From the NCBI GenBank assembly GCA_001801465.1, contig MGXT01000025.1, positions 186,001 through 250,000 on the forward strand: a DNA stretch of 64,000 bases, read 5' to 3'. Origin of the DNA: Gammaproteobacteria bacterium RIFCSPHIGHO2_12_FULL_35_23 (GTDB taxonomy: Bacteria > Pseudomonadota > Gammaproteobacteria > UBA12402). Of the stretch, positions 48,142 to 58,518 are shown in pieces. Every line of letters starts with the position of its first letter. Positions within the stretch are counted from its first letter, which is position 1. The position numbers and the translations under genes were made by a program. The notes below the pieces were generated by a model. The model was not told the origin of the DNA and did no database searches. It saw only the letters and a list, made by a program, of their open reading frames with translations.

Positions 48142-49986
48142 ATGCCTATTACTACTCACATCAGCGCCCTGGTTAAAACATTTGTTAGTGATACCACCAC
48201 CAGAAAAACGCCAAGTGTTAACATTGAAACCCTCTTGAACTTATTAGAAGAAAATGACTTGTCGCTAGATGAAAAAATATTTTTATTACAACAACCCTTA
48301 AGCGGATCAACTCTTGCCTTAGCCATTATCCATAATATTTTTATGAGAGAACATTATCATCGCTTGTTAAATTTTCTTTTTGAACTCTCAGTAAGTCGAA
48401 TGGCCGCCTTATTAGAAATTTTCAGACAAAATAATAATGATTTTTTTTATTACCTTTCGATGGATGACTCTTTGAGAACTATTGGTAAAGTAGAAAGTGA
48501 AAGATTTTTTATATTGCTAAATGCTATTGCTCGCTATGCACCTGAAAAATTATTATGCTTTTTTACAGAACTTCAAAACTCAACTGATTACTATTCAGTA
48601 GAATTTTATAGCTTTAGAAATTTTTTGGATAAAAACGGTGCGGCTTTTCTAACTTTATTAAGAAGATTGTCTGATAACAATCCCTCTAGTATTTTAAATT
48701 TTCTTAGTTTTAAAAAAGAAGGTTGTCCAATTTTAGCTTGGACTTTAAGAGAGAGTCTTTTTGATAAAAATAAAGAATCTTTTTATGAGCTACTTATTTC
48801 ATTAACAACTACTAATCCTTCAGCTGTACTAAGTTTATTTAATACAGCTAGTTTACTTTATGATCTTCCAGCACCAATCATTCCCAAAGTACTAACTCTT
48901 TTCACTCGCCTTATTAGAGTTTATCCCAAAAAAATAGCTGACTTGCTATTAACTCAACATACCTATCAAAGAGAAATTAGCAGATATAATGCTGCTTGGG
49001 ATGAGTATGATATGGAGGACTATTATCAAAGTAATGCACAAATTCTCATTAAGCAAGCAAACAATAAAGACATTGAGTCTTTCTTATGGCTCATTACTTT
49101 ATTAGAAGATAATGCCCTACTAAATTTATTGAGTATCAGAGCAGGGGAAGATGAATCAATTGGTACTTTAATTGCTTTAGGTGCTGCAAGAGAAGATCGT
49201 TCAAGCGTTTTTCAAGAATATTTACATATTCTAGCTTCTCGATCTATTTTTGAGTTTAACTTAATTCCCATTATTACTATTGCCAATTCTTTTCACAAAA
49301 TTGCATTAGATAAACTAATTGTTCATACTTCATTCGCTACTATTATTGCCTATACTAATTTTTTACAAACCTTAGAGAGAAATTTTTTATATTATAATCC
49401 GACTGATTATGCAAGAAACCCTAATTTTATAATTCTCCAACAACTAAAGAAAAGCATTATTGAGCTTTATACCAATAAAAAATCCGTAGCAGAGTTTTAT
49501 AAATTTATAAAAGCTAATGTTTTCACAACACCAATCTATAGTGAAACTACTTTAACTAAAAAAGAATTAGTCTTAGCGTACATAAAATCTTTGTCACAAG
49601 AGGATAAAATTACTGCTTTATTACAAGCAATCGATAATAATACGGCTTTAGGTAAATATTTTTGGAGTCGGCGTGGCGCGCTAGCTCCAAATCTTCAGCG
49701 TGGCTCCTTAAAATTAATTGTCGATGAATTAAAAAACTATTGTGAAAATCCTTTGCTCGCAGCTGATACCTATCAGAAAATAGCAGATAAGCTATGCTCT
49801 TTGGCTATCAGTGTTCCTCCTCGTAGAGAAATCATAGACAAAACTGTTAGAAAAGAAACGTCTCCAGCTGTAGAACTAGTATCAATAAAAGCTCCACGCT
49901 GCTATTCAACATTATTTGGTTGGGTTATTGAACAAGATGAGGAACAAGAACGACGAGAACTTGCGACGTATTTAGCTTCTTTTTAA
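48142..49986 (+). CDS. Unknown helical-repeat protein, 614 residues
   Basis: No family recognised, no signal peptide or membrane helices. The first half shows a degenerate repeat of about 45-48 residues whose core reads aromatic, two Leu, hydrophobic helix, Pro, then Leu-rich helix. Examples are RLLNFLFELSVSRMAALLEI (about 74), RFFILLNAIARYAPEKLLCF (121), FLTLLRRLSDNNPSSILNFL (169), SFYELLISLTTTNPSAVLSL (213) and VLTLFTRLIRVYPKKIADLL (250). The C-terminal third is less regular and ends acidic (EQDEEQERRELA). This is a solenoid-type scaffold, perhaps binding other proteins. Own upstream region, AAGGA near the ATG. Inserted between mnmG and mnmE. Confidence 0.75.
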   Translation: MPITTHISALVKTFVSDTTTRKTPSVNIETLLNLLEENDLSLDEKIFLLQQPLSGSTLALAIIHNIFMREHYHRLLNFLFELSVSRMAALLEIFRQNNNDFFYYLSMDDSLRTIGKVESERFFILLNAIARYAPEKLLCFFTELQNSTDYYSVEFYSFRNFLDKNGAAFLTLLRRLSDNNPSSILNFLSFKKEGCPILAWTLRESLFDKNKESFYELLISLTTTNPSAVLSLFNTASLLYDLPAPIIPKVLTLFTRLIRVYPKKIADLLLTQHTYQREISRYNAAWDEYDMEDYYQSNAQILIKQANNKDIESFLWLITLLEDNALLNLLSIRAGEDESIGTLIALGAAREDRSSVFQEYLHILASRSIFEFNLIPIITIANSFHKIALDKLIVHTSFATIIAYTNFLQTLERNFLYYNPTDYARNPNFIILQQLKKSIIELYTNKKSVAEFYKFIKANVFTTPIYSETTLTKKELVLAYIKSLSQEDKITALLQAIDNNTALGKYFWSRRGALAPNLQRGSLKLIVDELKNYCENPLLAADTYQKIADKLCSLAISVPPRREIIDKTVRKETSPAVELVSIKAPRCYSTLFGWVIEQDEEQERRELATYLASF

Positions 49987-50155
49987 ACACTAAATTTGCT
50001 AACTATTTCTAGTTAGCCAAAAAATGGCTGCTCAAAAAATAATTATTTCTTTTCCCATAATATATGGAATTAAAAAACTATTTACTATGCAAATAAAGAA
50101 AACATTCTGTTATAAATTATCTAGTAAATTTGTTTATACTTTCATTAAAGGCCTT

Positions 50156-50558
50156 TTAAAGTTTAACTTCTTTTAAATTTATAAATTTTTCCCATTTTGA
50201 TAAATCACGTAATAAATCTAAGATGAACGTTTGACTGGGTTTTATTTCAATCGCGGTTAATGTTCCAGCATGATCAATTATTAAATCAATTTCATTGCCA
50301 ATATGATCTCGCCAAAAATAAATAGGCGCACGATGTCCTTGTGCTGTATAATACTTAATAATTTCAGTCATTACATACCCCTCAAAGATAGCGCCTCAGC
50401 ATTGCATGCTGATTGAGTTGTTGTAATGATTCAATCCCTAATAACTGGCATATTAAGCCACTATTATAAAAGTAAAGTTTAGATGTTTTAATAATCCTTT
50501 TATTAAAATTTTTATAATACGGTGGCAAGCTAAACAAAATATAACTCGCTAGTGATTG
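50156..50558 (-). pseudogene. C-terminal remnant of a DUF4143 AAA ATPase
   Basis: On the minus strand LASYILFSLPPYYKNFNKR, KTSKLYFYNSGLICQLLGIE and LQQLNQHAMLRR read to a TGA, then a one-base shift leads to FEGYVMTEIIKYYTAQG and IYFWRDHIGNEIDLIIDH with IEIKPSQTF. This is the standard DUF4143 C-terminal half with a frameshift in the middle and no ATPase core. The remnant abuts the mnmE stop. A third distinct broken copy of this family in the window. Confidence 0.8.
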
Positions 50559-50564
50559 GATTCT

Positions 50565-51935
50565 CTATTTTCCTATACAAAAAGAAGAAAATATTCTAGT
50601 TAATAAATCTTCATTGGTAAATTCACCGGTAATTTCGTTTAGGGCTTGTTGCGTTAAGCGTAATTCTTCTGCTAAAAAATCGCCCGCCTTATATTCTGTA
50701 AGCTGCTTTCTTCCTTGTTGTAAATGGTTAGCTGCTATAGTTAAGGCTTCTAAATGGCGTCTTCTTGCCATAAAAATACCTTCTGCCTCTGCTTGATAAC
50801 CTACTTTCTCTTTCAAGTGCTCTTTTAAGAGCGCTAAACCTATTTTTTCTTTGGCAGATAGATAAATTACTAAAAAATCATTTTCAGTTTTAATTCCTGC
50901 AGTAAATTTTGTTTTATCAATTTTATTTTTGATGACAGTGACTTTAGCAAGATCATAAGAAAGTCCTTTAAAGTAAGTAGCTAAGCTTTCATTGATTGAT
51001 AAATTATTTTCGGTTGCGTCCATCAACAATAATATTTCATCTGCCTGAGCGATTGCTTGCTTAGCTCGCTTTATCCCTTCTTGTTCTATCACATCTTCAC
51101 TTTCTCTAAGACCAGCCGTATCAATAATATGCAAGGGCATACCGTCAATATTTATTTTTTCTTTTAATACATCACGGGTCGTACCAGCAATTTGGCTGAC
51201 AATTGCTGCTTCTATTCCGCTTAAAGCATTTAATAAACTTGATTTGCCCACATTTGGTTTGCCAGCGATTACTACTGTCATTCCTTCTCTTAAAATAGCA
51301 CCTTGTTTCGCTGATTTTCTAATTTCAGCTAACTCTGCAATTATTTTATTTAAGGTTTCTGCAATAAATTTATCAGCTAAAAAATCTATTTCTTCCTCAG
51401 GAAAATCAATAGCAGCCTCTACATACATACGTAAGTGAATAACTTCTTCAACAAGTAATTTAATTTTTTGAGAAAATTCTCCGCAAAGTGATCTCACTGC
51501 TGATTTAGCAGCTTGTTCAGTTGCAGCATCAATTAAATCGGCAACTGCTTCGGCTTGTGTTAAATCTATTTTATCATTTAGAAAAGCTCTTTCAGAAAAC
51601 TCACCGGGTCTTGCTAATCGTGCACCTAAGTGAATGACTTGTTTTAAAAGACTATCAAGAATAATAGGCCCACCATGTCCTTGTAGCTCTAAGACATCTT
51701 CACCAGTAAATGAATGAGGGTTTTGAAAAAAAAGGGCTATTCCTTCATCTAATACTTCATCATTTTCACTATAAAATTTGCTAAAAAATGCCGTTTTGAT
51801 AGGTGGAACAGTTTTTAAAATAGCTTTAGCTATTTTTGCGGCTTGTGGTCCAGAAACTCTAACAATACCCACCCCTCCTCGCCCAGGGGGAGTAGCAATT
51901 GCTGCTATCGTTTCTGTATGGTGATCCTCATTCAT
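50565..51935 (-). CDS. mnmE: tRNA modification GTPase
   Basis: 456 residues. N-terminal folate-binding domain with [14 protein letters not shown] and [12 protein letters not shown]. The G domain has [18 protein letters not shown] (G1), DTAGLRE (G3) and NKID (G4). The C-terminal CIGK box is intact. Partner of MnmG. Eight bases after yidC; end of the rpmH-rnpA-yidD-yidC-mnmE run. Confidence 0.97.
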   Translation of the reverse strand: MNEDHHTETIAAIATPPGRGGVGIVRVSGPQAAKIAKAILKTVPPIKTAFFSKFYSENDEVLDEGIALFFQNPHSFTGEDVLELQGHGGPIILDSLLKQVIHLGARLARPGEFSERAFLNDKIDLTQAEAVADLIDAATEQAAKSAVRSLCGEFSQKIKLLVEEVIHLRMYVEAAIDFPEEEIDFLADKFIAETLNKIIAELAEIRKSAKQGAILREGMTVVIAGKPNVGKSSLLNALSGIEAAIVSQIAGTTRDVLKEKINIDGMPLHIIDTAGLRESEDVIEQEGIKRAKQAIAQADEILLLMDATENNLSINESLATYFKGLSYDLAKVTVIKNKIDKTKFTAGIKTENDFLVIYLSAKEKIGLALLKEHLKEKVGYQAEAEGIFMARRRHLEALTIAANHLQQGRKQLTEYKAGDFLAEELRLTQQALNEITGEFTNEDLLTRIFSSFCIGK

Positions 51936-51943
51936 TGAATACT

Positions 51944-53623
51944 CTATTTGCTAGTTTTTTTCTTATCTTTTTTAGAAGTTTTATAGGCTCCTTGTTCAAA
52001 ACGCTTAGTAATATACCACTGTTGTAAGATTGAAATACCACTATTGACAGCCCAATAAAGTACTAGTCCTGCTGGAAATTGCAAAAATAACACTGTAAAG
52101 ACTACGGGTAAAAACATCATAATTTTGGCTTGTGTTGGATCTTGGGAAATAGGAGGACTCAATTTTTGCTGAATAAACATCGTCAATCCCATAATAATTG
52201 GTAGTATAAAATAAGGGTCTGGCGCTGATAAATCATGAATCCAAAGTATAAAAGGCGCTTGTCTTAATTCCACACTTTCAATCAGTACCCAATAAAGAGC
52301 AATAAAAACGGGTATTTGAATAAGAATCGGTAAACATCCTCCTAATGGATTAACCTTTTCTTTTCGATATAATTCCATGGTTGCTTTACTTAATTGTTGT
52401 CTATCGCCTCCACAACGTTCTTTGATTACTTCCAATTTAGGTTGTAAAGATCGCATTTTAGCCATAGATTTGTAGCTAGTTTCTGAAAGTTTATAAAATA
52501 ATAACTTAATAAGAAGTGTTACGATCACAATCGACCAGCCCCAATTACCAACCATGCTATAGACATGTTTTAATAACCAAAAAATAGCCACTGCAATAAT
52601 CCATAACCAACCATAATCCACTGTTAAACCTAAATGCGGCGCTACAGTCTCCAATTGGCTTGCTATTTCCGGCCCTATATACAATTGACTGCCAAATGAA
52701 ACGGTTTGCTTTGGAGAAACTTGTAAAGGCTGGCTAATTAATCCTACTACATAGACTTGATTGTCAAGTTGTTGACTATAGTAATAATAATTTCCATTAG
52801 GATTAGGAATCCAAGCCGATAAGAAATAGTGTTGTAGTATTGCTAGCCAACCACCTTTTACTGTCATAGTAAGAGGTTCATCACTTAAACTATTGAAAGA
52901 ATATTTTTCATACGGTTTATTAGGAGTGGATACCGCTATACCAAAAAAAGTGTGAAACCCTACTAAATGATCTTTCGTTGCAGCCTCTTGAAAATTACGT
53001 CGTTTGGTTTGCATGTAATAACGACCTTGCCATACTTGGTTACCATTATTAATAACTGAATAATTAATATTAATGGCATAACTATTACGCGTAAAAGTAT
53101 AAGTTTTTATTACTTTAAGACCAGCATTTTGCCAAGTTAAATTTACTACTAATTGATTTTGTCCAGATAATAACTGATATTGTGTTTCGGGAGCTGTAAA
53201 AGACATTTCTGTGTTAAGTCCAGGAACATTGGTAATACCAGTTTGTGCAATATATAGGGTATCAGCATTATTGTTTAATAAAGTAAAAGGAATTTCAGCA
53301 GATTGTAGCGTCGCAGGATAACCTAATAATTGCGCAGTAACAATATTCCCACCTACTGGATCAATGGTTGCTGCTAGCACATCCGTTTTAATAGTGATAG
53401 GTGTTTGGGTAGAAATGGGCAATGTAGTGGTAGAGCTCATATTAAGATGATTAGCTATATCACTTGGTAATTCTGCAGCATTGGCAAATGTACTATCTGT
53501 CGTGGAAAGCGCAGCAGTGGTGCTCAATTGTGGCGTAGCAGGATAATCATGCTGCCAGGTATTCCATAAGGTTAAGGCAACTAATCCAAAAACAAAATAT
53601 AAAATAACTCTAATATAATTCAT
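51944..53623 (-). CDS. yidC: Membrane protein insertase YidC
   Basis: 559 residues. N-terminal membrane anchor, a large periplasmic beta domain (about 60-340), then the five-helix insertase core with [59 protein letters not shown] and a Lys-rich C-terminus. Overlaps yidD by four bases. Confidence 0.97.
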   Translation of the reverse strand: MNYIRVILYFVFGLVALTLWNTWQHDYPATPQLSTTAALSTTDSTFANAAELPSDIANHLNMSSTTTLPISTQTPITIKTDVLAATIDPVGGNIVTAQLLGYPATLQSAEIPFTLLNNNADTLYIAQTGITNVPGLNTEMSFTAPETQYQLLSGQNQLVVNLTWQNAGLKVIKTYTFTRNSYAININYSVINNGNQVWQGRYYMQTKRRNFQEAATKDHLVGFHTFFGIAVSTPNKPYEKYSFNSLSDEPLTMTVKGGWLAILQHYFLSAWIPNPNGNYYYYSQQLDNQVYVVGLISQPLQVSPKQTVSFGSQLYIGPEIASQLETVAPHLGLTVDYGWLWIIAVAIFWLLKHVYSMVGNWGWSIVIVTLLIKLLFYKLSETSYKSMAKMRSLQPKLEVIKERCGGDRQQLSKATMELYRKEKVNPLGGCLPILIQIPVFIALYWVLIESVELRQAPFILWIHDLSAPDPYFILPIIMGLTMFIQQKLSPPISQDPTQAKIMMFLPVVFTVLFLQFPAGLVLYWAVNSGISILQQWYITKRFEQGAYKTSKKDKKKTSK

Positions 53624-53886
53624 AATACTCTATTACTCTGATTTAAATTCTTTTTCTCAGGAACTAGATCAATACCACCTGGGTGTAGGGGATGGCAACG
53701 CATAATTCTAAAGGTTATTAGCCATAGTGCACGCAAAACATGATGTTTTTTTAAGGCTTCAATTGCATAACTTGAACAACTTGGATAAAAACGACAACTA
53801 GGACCAAAAAATGGGCTGATTAAGAATTGATAGAATTTAATTAACCCTATTAAGCTTCTTTGCAAAGAGTTTTTAATTGTAGCCAC
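53620..53886 (-). CDS. yidD: Membrane protein insertion efficiency factor
   Basis: 88 residues. FYQFLISPFFGPSCRFYPSCSSYAIEAL is the family core (shown in part: GPSCRFYPSCSSY), with RCHPLHPGGIDLVP at the end. Starts with GTG at 53884-53886 inside rnpA, overlapping its end by 37 bases. Normal length and position. Confidence 0.93.
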   Translation of the reverse strand: MATIKNSLQRSLIGLIKFYQFLISPFFGPSCRFYPSCSSYAIEALKKHHVLRALWLITFRIMRCHPLHPGGIDLVPEKKNLNQSNRVL

Positions 53887-54209
53887 ACATTTTCCAATTC
53901 TTTAAATAAATTTTCATTCGTAGCTGTGACTGCAAATTTTCTACCAATTACGACAATATTTAAAGGACCCAATTGATTTTTATATAGCCTAAAGCTTTCA
54001 CGAATAATTCTTTTTAAACGATTACGGTCTACTGCACGCTTAGAACAACTTTTCGAAACAGTAATCCCTAATCTACTGACAAAAACTGAGTCTTGTTGTT
54101 GATATAATACAATAAAATATTGTTTTTTAATTGTTTTCCCAGAAGACAGCGCTTTAAAATCTACAGATTTTTGTAATCTGTGTTGTTTAGTAAAACAAAA
54201 ATTAATCAA
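53850..54209 (-). CDS. rnpA: Ribonuclease P protein component
   Basis: 119 residues. FTKQHRLQKSVDFKAL at the front and the RNR box KRAVDRNRLKRIIRESFR are diagnostic. Starts with TTG at 54207-54209, one base after the rpmH stop; no ATG fits. Protein subunit of the tRNA 5'-processing enzyme. Confidence 0.94.
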   Translation of the reverse strand: MINFCFTKQHRLQKSVDFKALSSGKTIKKQYFIVLYQQQDSVFVSRLGITVSKSCSKRAVDRNRLKRIIRESFRLYKNQLGPLNIVVIGRKFAVTATNENLFKELENVWLQLKTLCKEA

Positions 54210-54210
54210 C

Positions 54211-54345
54211 TTATACAGCTAACTGATGACGACCTTTAGCTCGTCTTCGATTTAACACTTGTTGGCCGTTTTTGGTTTTCATTCTGACACGAAATCCGTG
54301 AGTTTTCTTGCGTTTTAAGTTACTTGGTTGATATGTACGCTTCAT
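54211..54345 (-). CDS. rpmH: 50S ribosomal protein L34
   Basis: 44 residues, short but complete: [19 protein letters not shown], then [18 protein letters not shown] and a stop TAA at 54211-54213. Full family length. The ATG at 54343-54345 is followed without gap by rnpA. Confidence 0.97.
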   Translation of the reverse strand: MKRTYQPSNLKRKKTHGFRVRMKTKNGQQVLNRRRAKGRHQLAV

Positions 54346-54797
54346 TTTTAACCATTACCTTAGTAAAGAGAAAATAAGGTGTGAATAGTATTGATTGTGG
54401 CCAAATTTGTCAATAAGGGATGTGTAAGACTCTTTAATTAAATTTAATAAGACGCAATAACTATAATAATAATTAAATTAATATAAGATTATTATGTTAG
54501 TTATTATGTTGATAATTTCTGTTTATAACTTAAATTAATTATTAACTATCAAAGAGATAACTAACTTTAAAAATCTTTGGATAACTGTGTATAACCTTGT
54601 GTAAAGTGATGATAACTTAGGTACTTATACAGCGTGTGTTTTTTAGTAAGAGTTATGCAAAGGTTCTCAAGGTATTTTCTTATAGTTATCCCAAGGTTTT
54701 TAATTAGCTAATAAAACTAAAGGGTAGCATTGCATAAAGTTCCGATATAAACTTGTGGGCCTAGTTTTAGACCCTATTCCAGTTGAGGACGATAACT
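54346..54797. other. Candidate chromosomal replication origin (oriC)
   Basis: About 450 bases between rpmH and dnaA, the usual gammaproteobacterial ori site. A strongly AT-rich stretch lies at about 54430-54550 (possible unwinding element). On the minus strand two DnaA-box-like 9-mers are adjacent: TTATCCAAA (54576-54584, one mismatch) and TTATACACA (54586-54594, perfect). Another, TTATGCAAA (one mismatch), is at 54653-54661 on the plus strand. No GATC was seen here. Genes diverge from this point on both sides. Origin function is inferred. Confidence 0.7.
54385..54413 (-). promoter_or_regulatory. Promoter of rpmH operon
   Basis: Minus strand -35 TTGACA (54408-54413, perfect), 17-base spacer, -10 TACTAT (54385-54390). 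Start predicted near 54378, about 30 bases before the rpmH ATG. One of the best promoter matches in the window. Confidence 0.8.
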
Positions 54798-56159
54798 GTG
54801 ACGGCCCTTTGGCAAAAATGTCTATTAAAATTACAAGCAAGTATCAATGAACAGGATTTTAATACTTGGATACGACCCCTGCAGGCGGAAAAAAATGGTA
54901 ATTCACTTATTTTGTTTGCGCCGAATCGTTTTGTATTGGATTGGATTAATGAACGTTTCATTAATCATATTAGAGAATTAATTGGTGAGTTTGATACGGA
55001 AGAACCTTTAAAAGTCACGATACAAATTGGTAGCAGGACTAAATCTTTAATTTCAAATCTTGGAACTTTAGTAACCAAGCAACCAGTACTTGCGACTGAA
55101 AAATCTAAAAATGAAGCTAAAACCGCTTGGCATGATTATGCTAATAATCTTAATAGTGCTTTTATTTTTGAAAATTTTGTCCAAGGTAAATCAAACGAGT
55201 TTGCTTATGCAGCTGCAAAGCAAGTAGCTGAAAAACCAGGTGGTTCTTATAATCCCTTATTTATTTATGGGGGTGTAGGATTAGGTAAAACACATTTAAT
55301 GCATGCTGTCGGTAATGAAATATTAAAAAACGCTCCTCATGCAAAAATACTTTATTTACATTCTGAGCGTTTCGTAGCTAATATGGTTAAAGCGTTGCAA
55401 AATAATACCATGAATGATTTCAAACGCTATTATCGTTCAGTAGATTTACTGTTGATCGATGATATTCAATTTTTTGCAGGAAAGGATCGTTCCCAAGAAG
55501 AATTTTTTCATACTTTTAATTCATTATTGGAAGATCAAAAACAAATAATTCTTACTTGTGATAGATATCCTAAAGAAGTTAATGGCTTAGAAGAACGTTT
55601 AAAGTCTCGTTTTGGCTGGGGATTGACAGTTGCGGTGGAACCCCCTGAATTAGAAACCCGAGTTGCAATTTTGATGAGTAAGGCAGAATTAGCTAAAATT
55701 CAGCTCTCTTACGAAGTAGCGTTTTTTATTGCTAAACGTATTCGTTCTAATGTTCGAGAATTAGAAGGTGCGTTAAAGAGAGTGATTGCTAATGCACATT
55801 TTACTGGCAAAGAAATAGATTTAAACTTTGTAAAAGAAGCATTACGTGATTTACTATCTTTACAAGACAAATTAATTAGCATTGATAATATTCAAAAAAC
55901 TGTTGCTGAATATTTTAAAGTAAAAGTAGGGGATTTGCTTTCAAAACGTCGTAGTCGTTCTGTGGCAAGGCCCAGACAAATGGCAATGGCGCTTTCAAAA
56001 GAATTAACTAACCATAGTTTACCTGAAATTGGCGATGCTTTTGGCGGAAGAGATCATACGACAGTCTTACATGCTTGCCGAAAAATAATGGAATTACGTG
56101 ATAGTAATACTGATATAGCCGAAGATTATATGAACTTAATGCGTATATTAACTACTTAA
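54798..56159 (+). CDS. dnaA: Chromosomal replication initiator DnaA
   Basis: 453 residues. Domain I starts [20 protein letters not shown] with [10 protein letters not shown]+ Walker A is [19 protein letters not shown], Walker [11 protein letters not shown], and the DNA-binding domain carries [15 protein letters not shown]. The start is GTG 54798-54800, with GAGG about nine bases upstream; the in-frame TTG at 54783 would give an unusual N-terminus and includes the ribosome-binding site. Confidence 0.97.
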   Translation: MTALWQKCLLKLQASINEQDFNTWIRPLQAEKNGNSLILFAPNRFVLDWINERFINHIRELIGEFDTEEPLKVTIQIGSRTKSLISNLGTLVTKQPVLATEKSKNEAKTAWHDYANNLNSAFIFENFVQGKSNEFAYAAAKQVAEKPGGSYNPLFIYGGVGLGKTHLMHAVGNEILKNAPHAKILYLHSERFVANMVKALQNNTMNDFKRYYRSVDLLLIDDIQFFAGKDRSQEEFFHTFNSLLEDQKQIILTCDRYPKEVNGLEERLKSRFGWGLTVAVEPPELETRVAILMSKAELAKIQLSYEVAFFIAKRIRSNVRELEGALKRVIANAHFTGKEIDLNFVKEALRDLLSLQDKLISIDNIQKTVAEYFKVKVGDLLSKRRSRSVARPRQMAMALSKELTNHSLPEIGDAFGGRDHTTVLHACRKIMELRDSNTDIAEDYMNLMRILTT

Positions 56160-56175
56160 GGAAAGGGGCGTGAAG

Positions 56176-57279
56176 ATGAAAATAACTTTAGAGCGAAATT
56201 CACTGTTGGCTGCTTTGCAATTAGTGGCTGGCGCTGTTGAAAAACGTCAAACTTTACCTATTCTTTCTCATGTTTTATTAAGTTTTGAAAAGAATATTCT
56301 TGCTATCACCGCAACTGATTTAGAAGTCGAATTATTAGCAAAAATACAATTACCTTTAACAGTAGAAAAATGTGAATTTACAGTGCCCGCTCGTAAATTA
56401 ATTGATATATGTCGTGAATTACCAGAGGATGTTGCGCTCAAGTTTGAAGTAGAAAATAACAAATTAACTATTCGTTCTGGATCAGGTAAATTCGTGCTTT
56501 CTACTTTACAAGCTGCAGAATTCCCTAAAGTAGGTAAAAGTGAAGTACACCTGGAATTCAATATTGATCAGTCTATTTTAAAATACTTGCTCGGCAAGAC
56601 TTATTTTACCATGGCGCAGCAAGATGTGCGTTATTACTTAAATGGTATGTTATTTGATTTAAAGAAAGATTCTTTGCAAGTGGTAGCAGCGGACGGTCAC
56701 AGGCTAGCGTTAGCTGCCTATAAAGCCGCATTCGGCTTCAAAAACGATCTGCAAATTATTTTGCCAAGAAAAGGTGCGCTGGAATTAATGCGTCTATTGA
56801 ATGATGAGACCAGCGACATAAAAATAGCGATTGGCACTAATCATATTCATGCCATCACGAATCAATTTGTTTTTACTTCAAAACTAGTAGAGGGCAAGTT
56901 TCCAGATTTTAAACGCGTTATTCCGAAAAATCCCGACAAGATCGCGACAATTACCCGCAATTTATTTAAAGAGGCTTTATCCAGAACAGCCATTTTATGC
57001 AATGAAAAATACCACGGTGTAAGATTGATTTTCGAACAAAATTTGTTAAGTATTTTTGCCAATAATAGTGAACAAGAAGAAGCCGAAGAAAAAATAACTA
57101 TTAATTATACAAATGAGAAATTAGATATTGGCTTTAATGTTACTTACCTGCTCGATGCATTAACTGCTTTACCGGAAGGCGATATTAAATTATCCTTGAC
57201 GGACGCCAATAGCAGCGTATTAATTGAACACTCAGCGGTAAAAGACTGCTTGTATGTTATTATGCCGATGCGCTTATAA
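56176..57279 (+). CDS. dnaN: DNA polymerase III sliding clamp (beta)
   Basis: 367 residues (E. coli 366), three clamp domains. MKITLERNSLLAALQLV, KRQTLPILSHVLL, VVAADGHRLALA and the C-terminal YVIMPMRL agree with the family. I take ATG 56176 (AGGGG upstream) over the GTG two codons earlier. Confidence 0.97.
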   Translation: MKITLERNSLLAALQLVAGAVEKRQTLPILSHVLLSFEKNILAITATDLEVELLAKIQLPLTVEKCEFTVPARKLIDICRELPEDVALKFEVENNKLTIRSGSGKFVLSTLQAAEFPKVGKSEVHLEFNIDQSILKYLLGKTYFTMAQQDVRYYLNGMLFDLKKDSLQVVAADGHRLALAAYKAAFGFKNDLQIILPRKGALELMRLLNDETSDIKIAIGTNHIHAITNQFVFTSKLVEGKFPDFKRVIPKNPDKIATITRNLFKEALSRTAILCNEKYHGVRLIFEQNLLSIFANNSEQEEAEEKITINYTNEKLDIGFNVTYLLDALTALPEGDIKLSLTDANSSVLIEHSAVKDCLYVIMPMRL

Positions 57280-57293
57280 TTACTAAATTTACT

Positions 57294-58355
57294 ATGATTT
57301 TATCTCAGCTCAGGATTCACCAGTTTCGTAATATTTCTACAGTTGAAATATATCCAATTGAAAAGTTTAATATTTTTTATGGTTTAAATGGTAGCGGTAA
57401 AACTAGCTTACTGGAGGCTATTTATTACTTAGGTCTTAACCGTTCTTTTAGAAGCCATATTAATAATCGAATAATTCAATATGAAAAAGAAAACTTTCAG
57501 CTCTATGCAAAATTTGGAAGTTTAGAGGTGGGGCTAGAGAAAGATATTCATAAAAAAACAACATTACATATTAATCAACAGTTGGCAAATTCTATTACTG
57601 AAATAACAAAACAGTTGCCAATTCAATTAATCGATACCCAATCTTATGAGTTTATCGATCAGGGACCTGAGTTTAGAAGACAACTATTAGATTGGGGAGT
57701 GTTCTACGTGGAACATTCCTTTGCTGCTTTATGGAAAAGCTATCAAATTTGCTTACAACAAAGAAACTCAGCTATTAAACAGCAATTACCTATAAAAGAA
57801 ATATTAGCTTGGGATGAAAAATTAAGCCAAGCAGGTAATAAGCTTACAGAACTAAGGGTTTCTTATATAACTAAGCTATTGCCATTTTTAAAGGAAACAT
57901 TACAACAATTTACATTTTTTTCTGCTTTATCTGTCGATTTTAAGCAGGGTTGGCCAGAAGCTATGAGTTTAGAGGAGGCTATTAAACAGAGTATTCATAA
58001 AGATTTGCAAGTTGGTTATACTACCCTAGGGCCACATCGTGCAGACCTAGTCATTAAAAGCAATAAAATCTCTTTAAAAGACAGTTTATCGCGAGGAGAA
58101 AAGAAATTGCTGGTTATGATAGTTAAAATTGCGCAAGGAAAGCTATTAAAACAATTAAAAAACCTAACTACTCTCTATTTGATTGATGATTTATCTTCTG
58201 AAGTAGATAAATTTAAGCAGGCACAAATAATGGAATTACTCGAGGATTTAGCAATGCAGTATTTCATTACTACTATTAATAAGTTAATTTTTAACGAATA
58301 TGCTAATACCACGCAATTGTTCCACGTGGAACAAGGGAACATTGTAATTGATTAA
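57294..58355 (+). CDS. recF: DNA repair/replication protein RecF
   Basis: 353 residues, SMC-like ATPase loading RecA at gaps. Walker A FYGLNGSGKTSLLEAIYYL, signature SLSRGEKKLLVMIVKIA and Walker B TLYLIDDLSSEVDKFK. Follows dnaN by 14 bases. Two parS-like sites are embedded in its coding sequence. Confidence 0.96.
   Translation: MILSQLRIHQFRNISTVEIYPIEKFNIFYGLNGSGKTSLLEAIYYLGLNRSFRSHINNRIIQYEKENFQLYAKFGSLEVGLEKDIHKKTTLHINQQLANSITEITKQLPIQLIDTQSYEFIDQGPEFRRQLLDWGVFYVEHSFAALWKSYQICLQQRNSAIKQQLPIKEILAWDEKLSQAGNKLTELRVSYITKLLPFLKETLQQFTFFSALSVDFKQGWPEAMSLEEAIKQSIHKDLQVGYTTLGPHRADLVIKSNKISLKDSLSRGEKKLLVMIVKIAQGKLLKQLKNLTTLYLIDDLSSEVDKFKQAQIMELLEDLAMQYFITTINKLIFNEYANTTQLFHVEQGNIVID
57701..57716. 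promoter_or_regulatory. parS-like site 1
   Basis: TGTTCTACGTGGAACA, one base away from the perfect palindrome of the second site. Matches the conserved bacterial parS core. Inside recF, about 3 kb from the candidate oriC. Binds ParB by inference. Confidence 0.75.
58318..58333. promoter_or_regulatory. parS site 2
   Basis: TGTTCCACGTGGAACA is a perfect 16-base palindrome, extending one base each side (T and A). It equals the parS consensus known from pseudomonads and is close to that of Bacillus. Inside the last codons of recF. Confidence 0.9.
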
Positions 58356-58518
58356 CTTTTCAAGAGTTAAAAAACTTTTAGGAAAATATATGTGTAAAAT
58401 AATAAATTTTTTACGAGTTAATAAGTAGTTTAAGTCTGAGAGTTAAAATCTGAAAATAAACAGCATTAATCAATAAAATAATATAACATATTGATTAATT
58501 TAACTGAATTTTAAATTT

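Noticed and set aside
49998..50017. Eight-base hairpin GCTAACTA/TAGTTAGC as terminator of the 614-residue gene
   Set aside because: Position fits but it is followed by CAAAAAA and no T-run on the plus strand; too weak to list.
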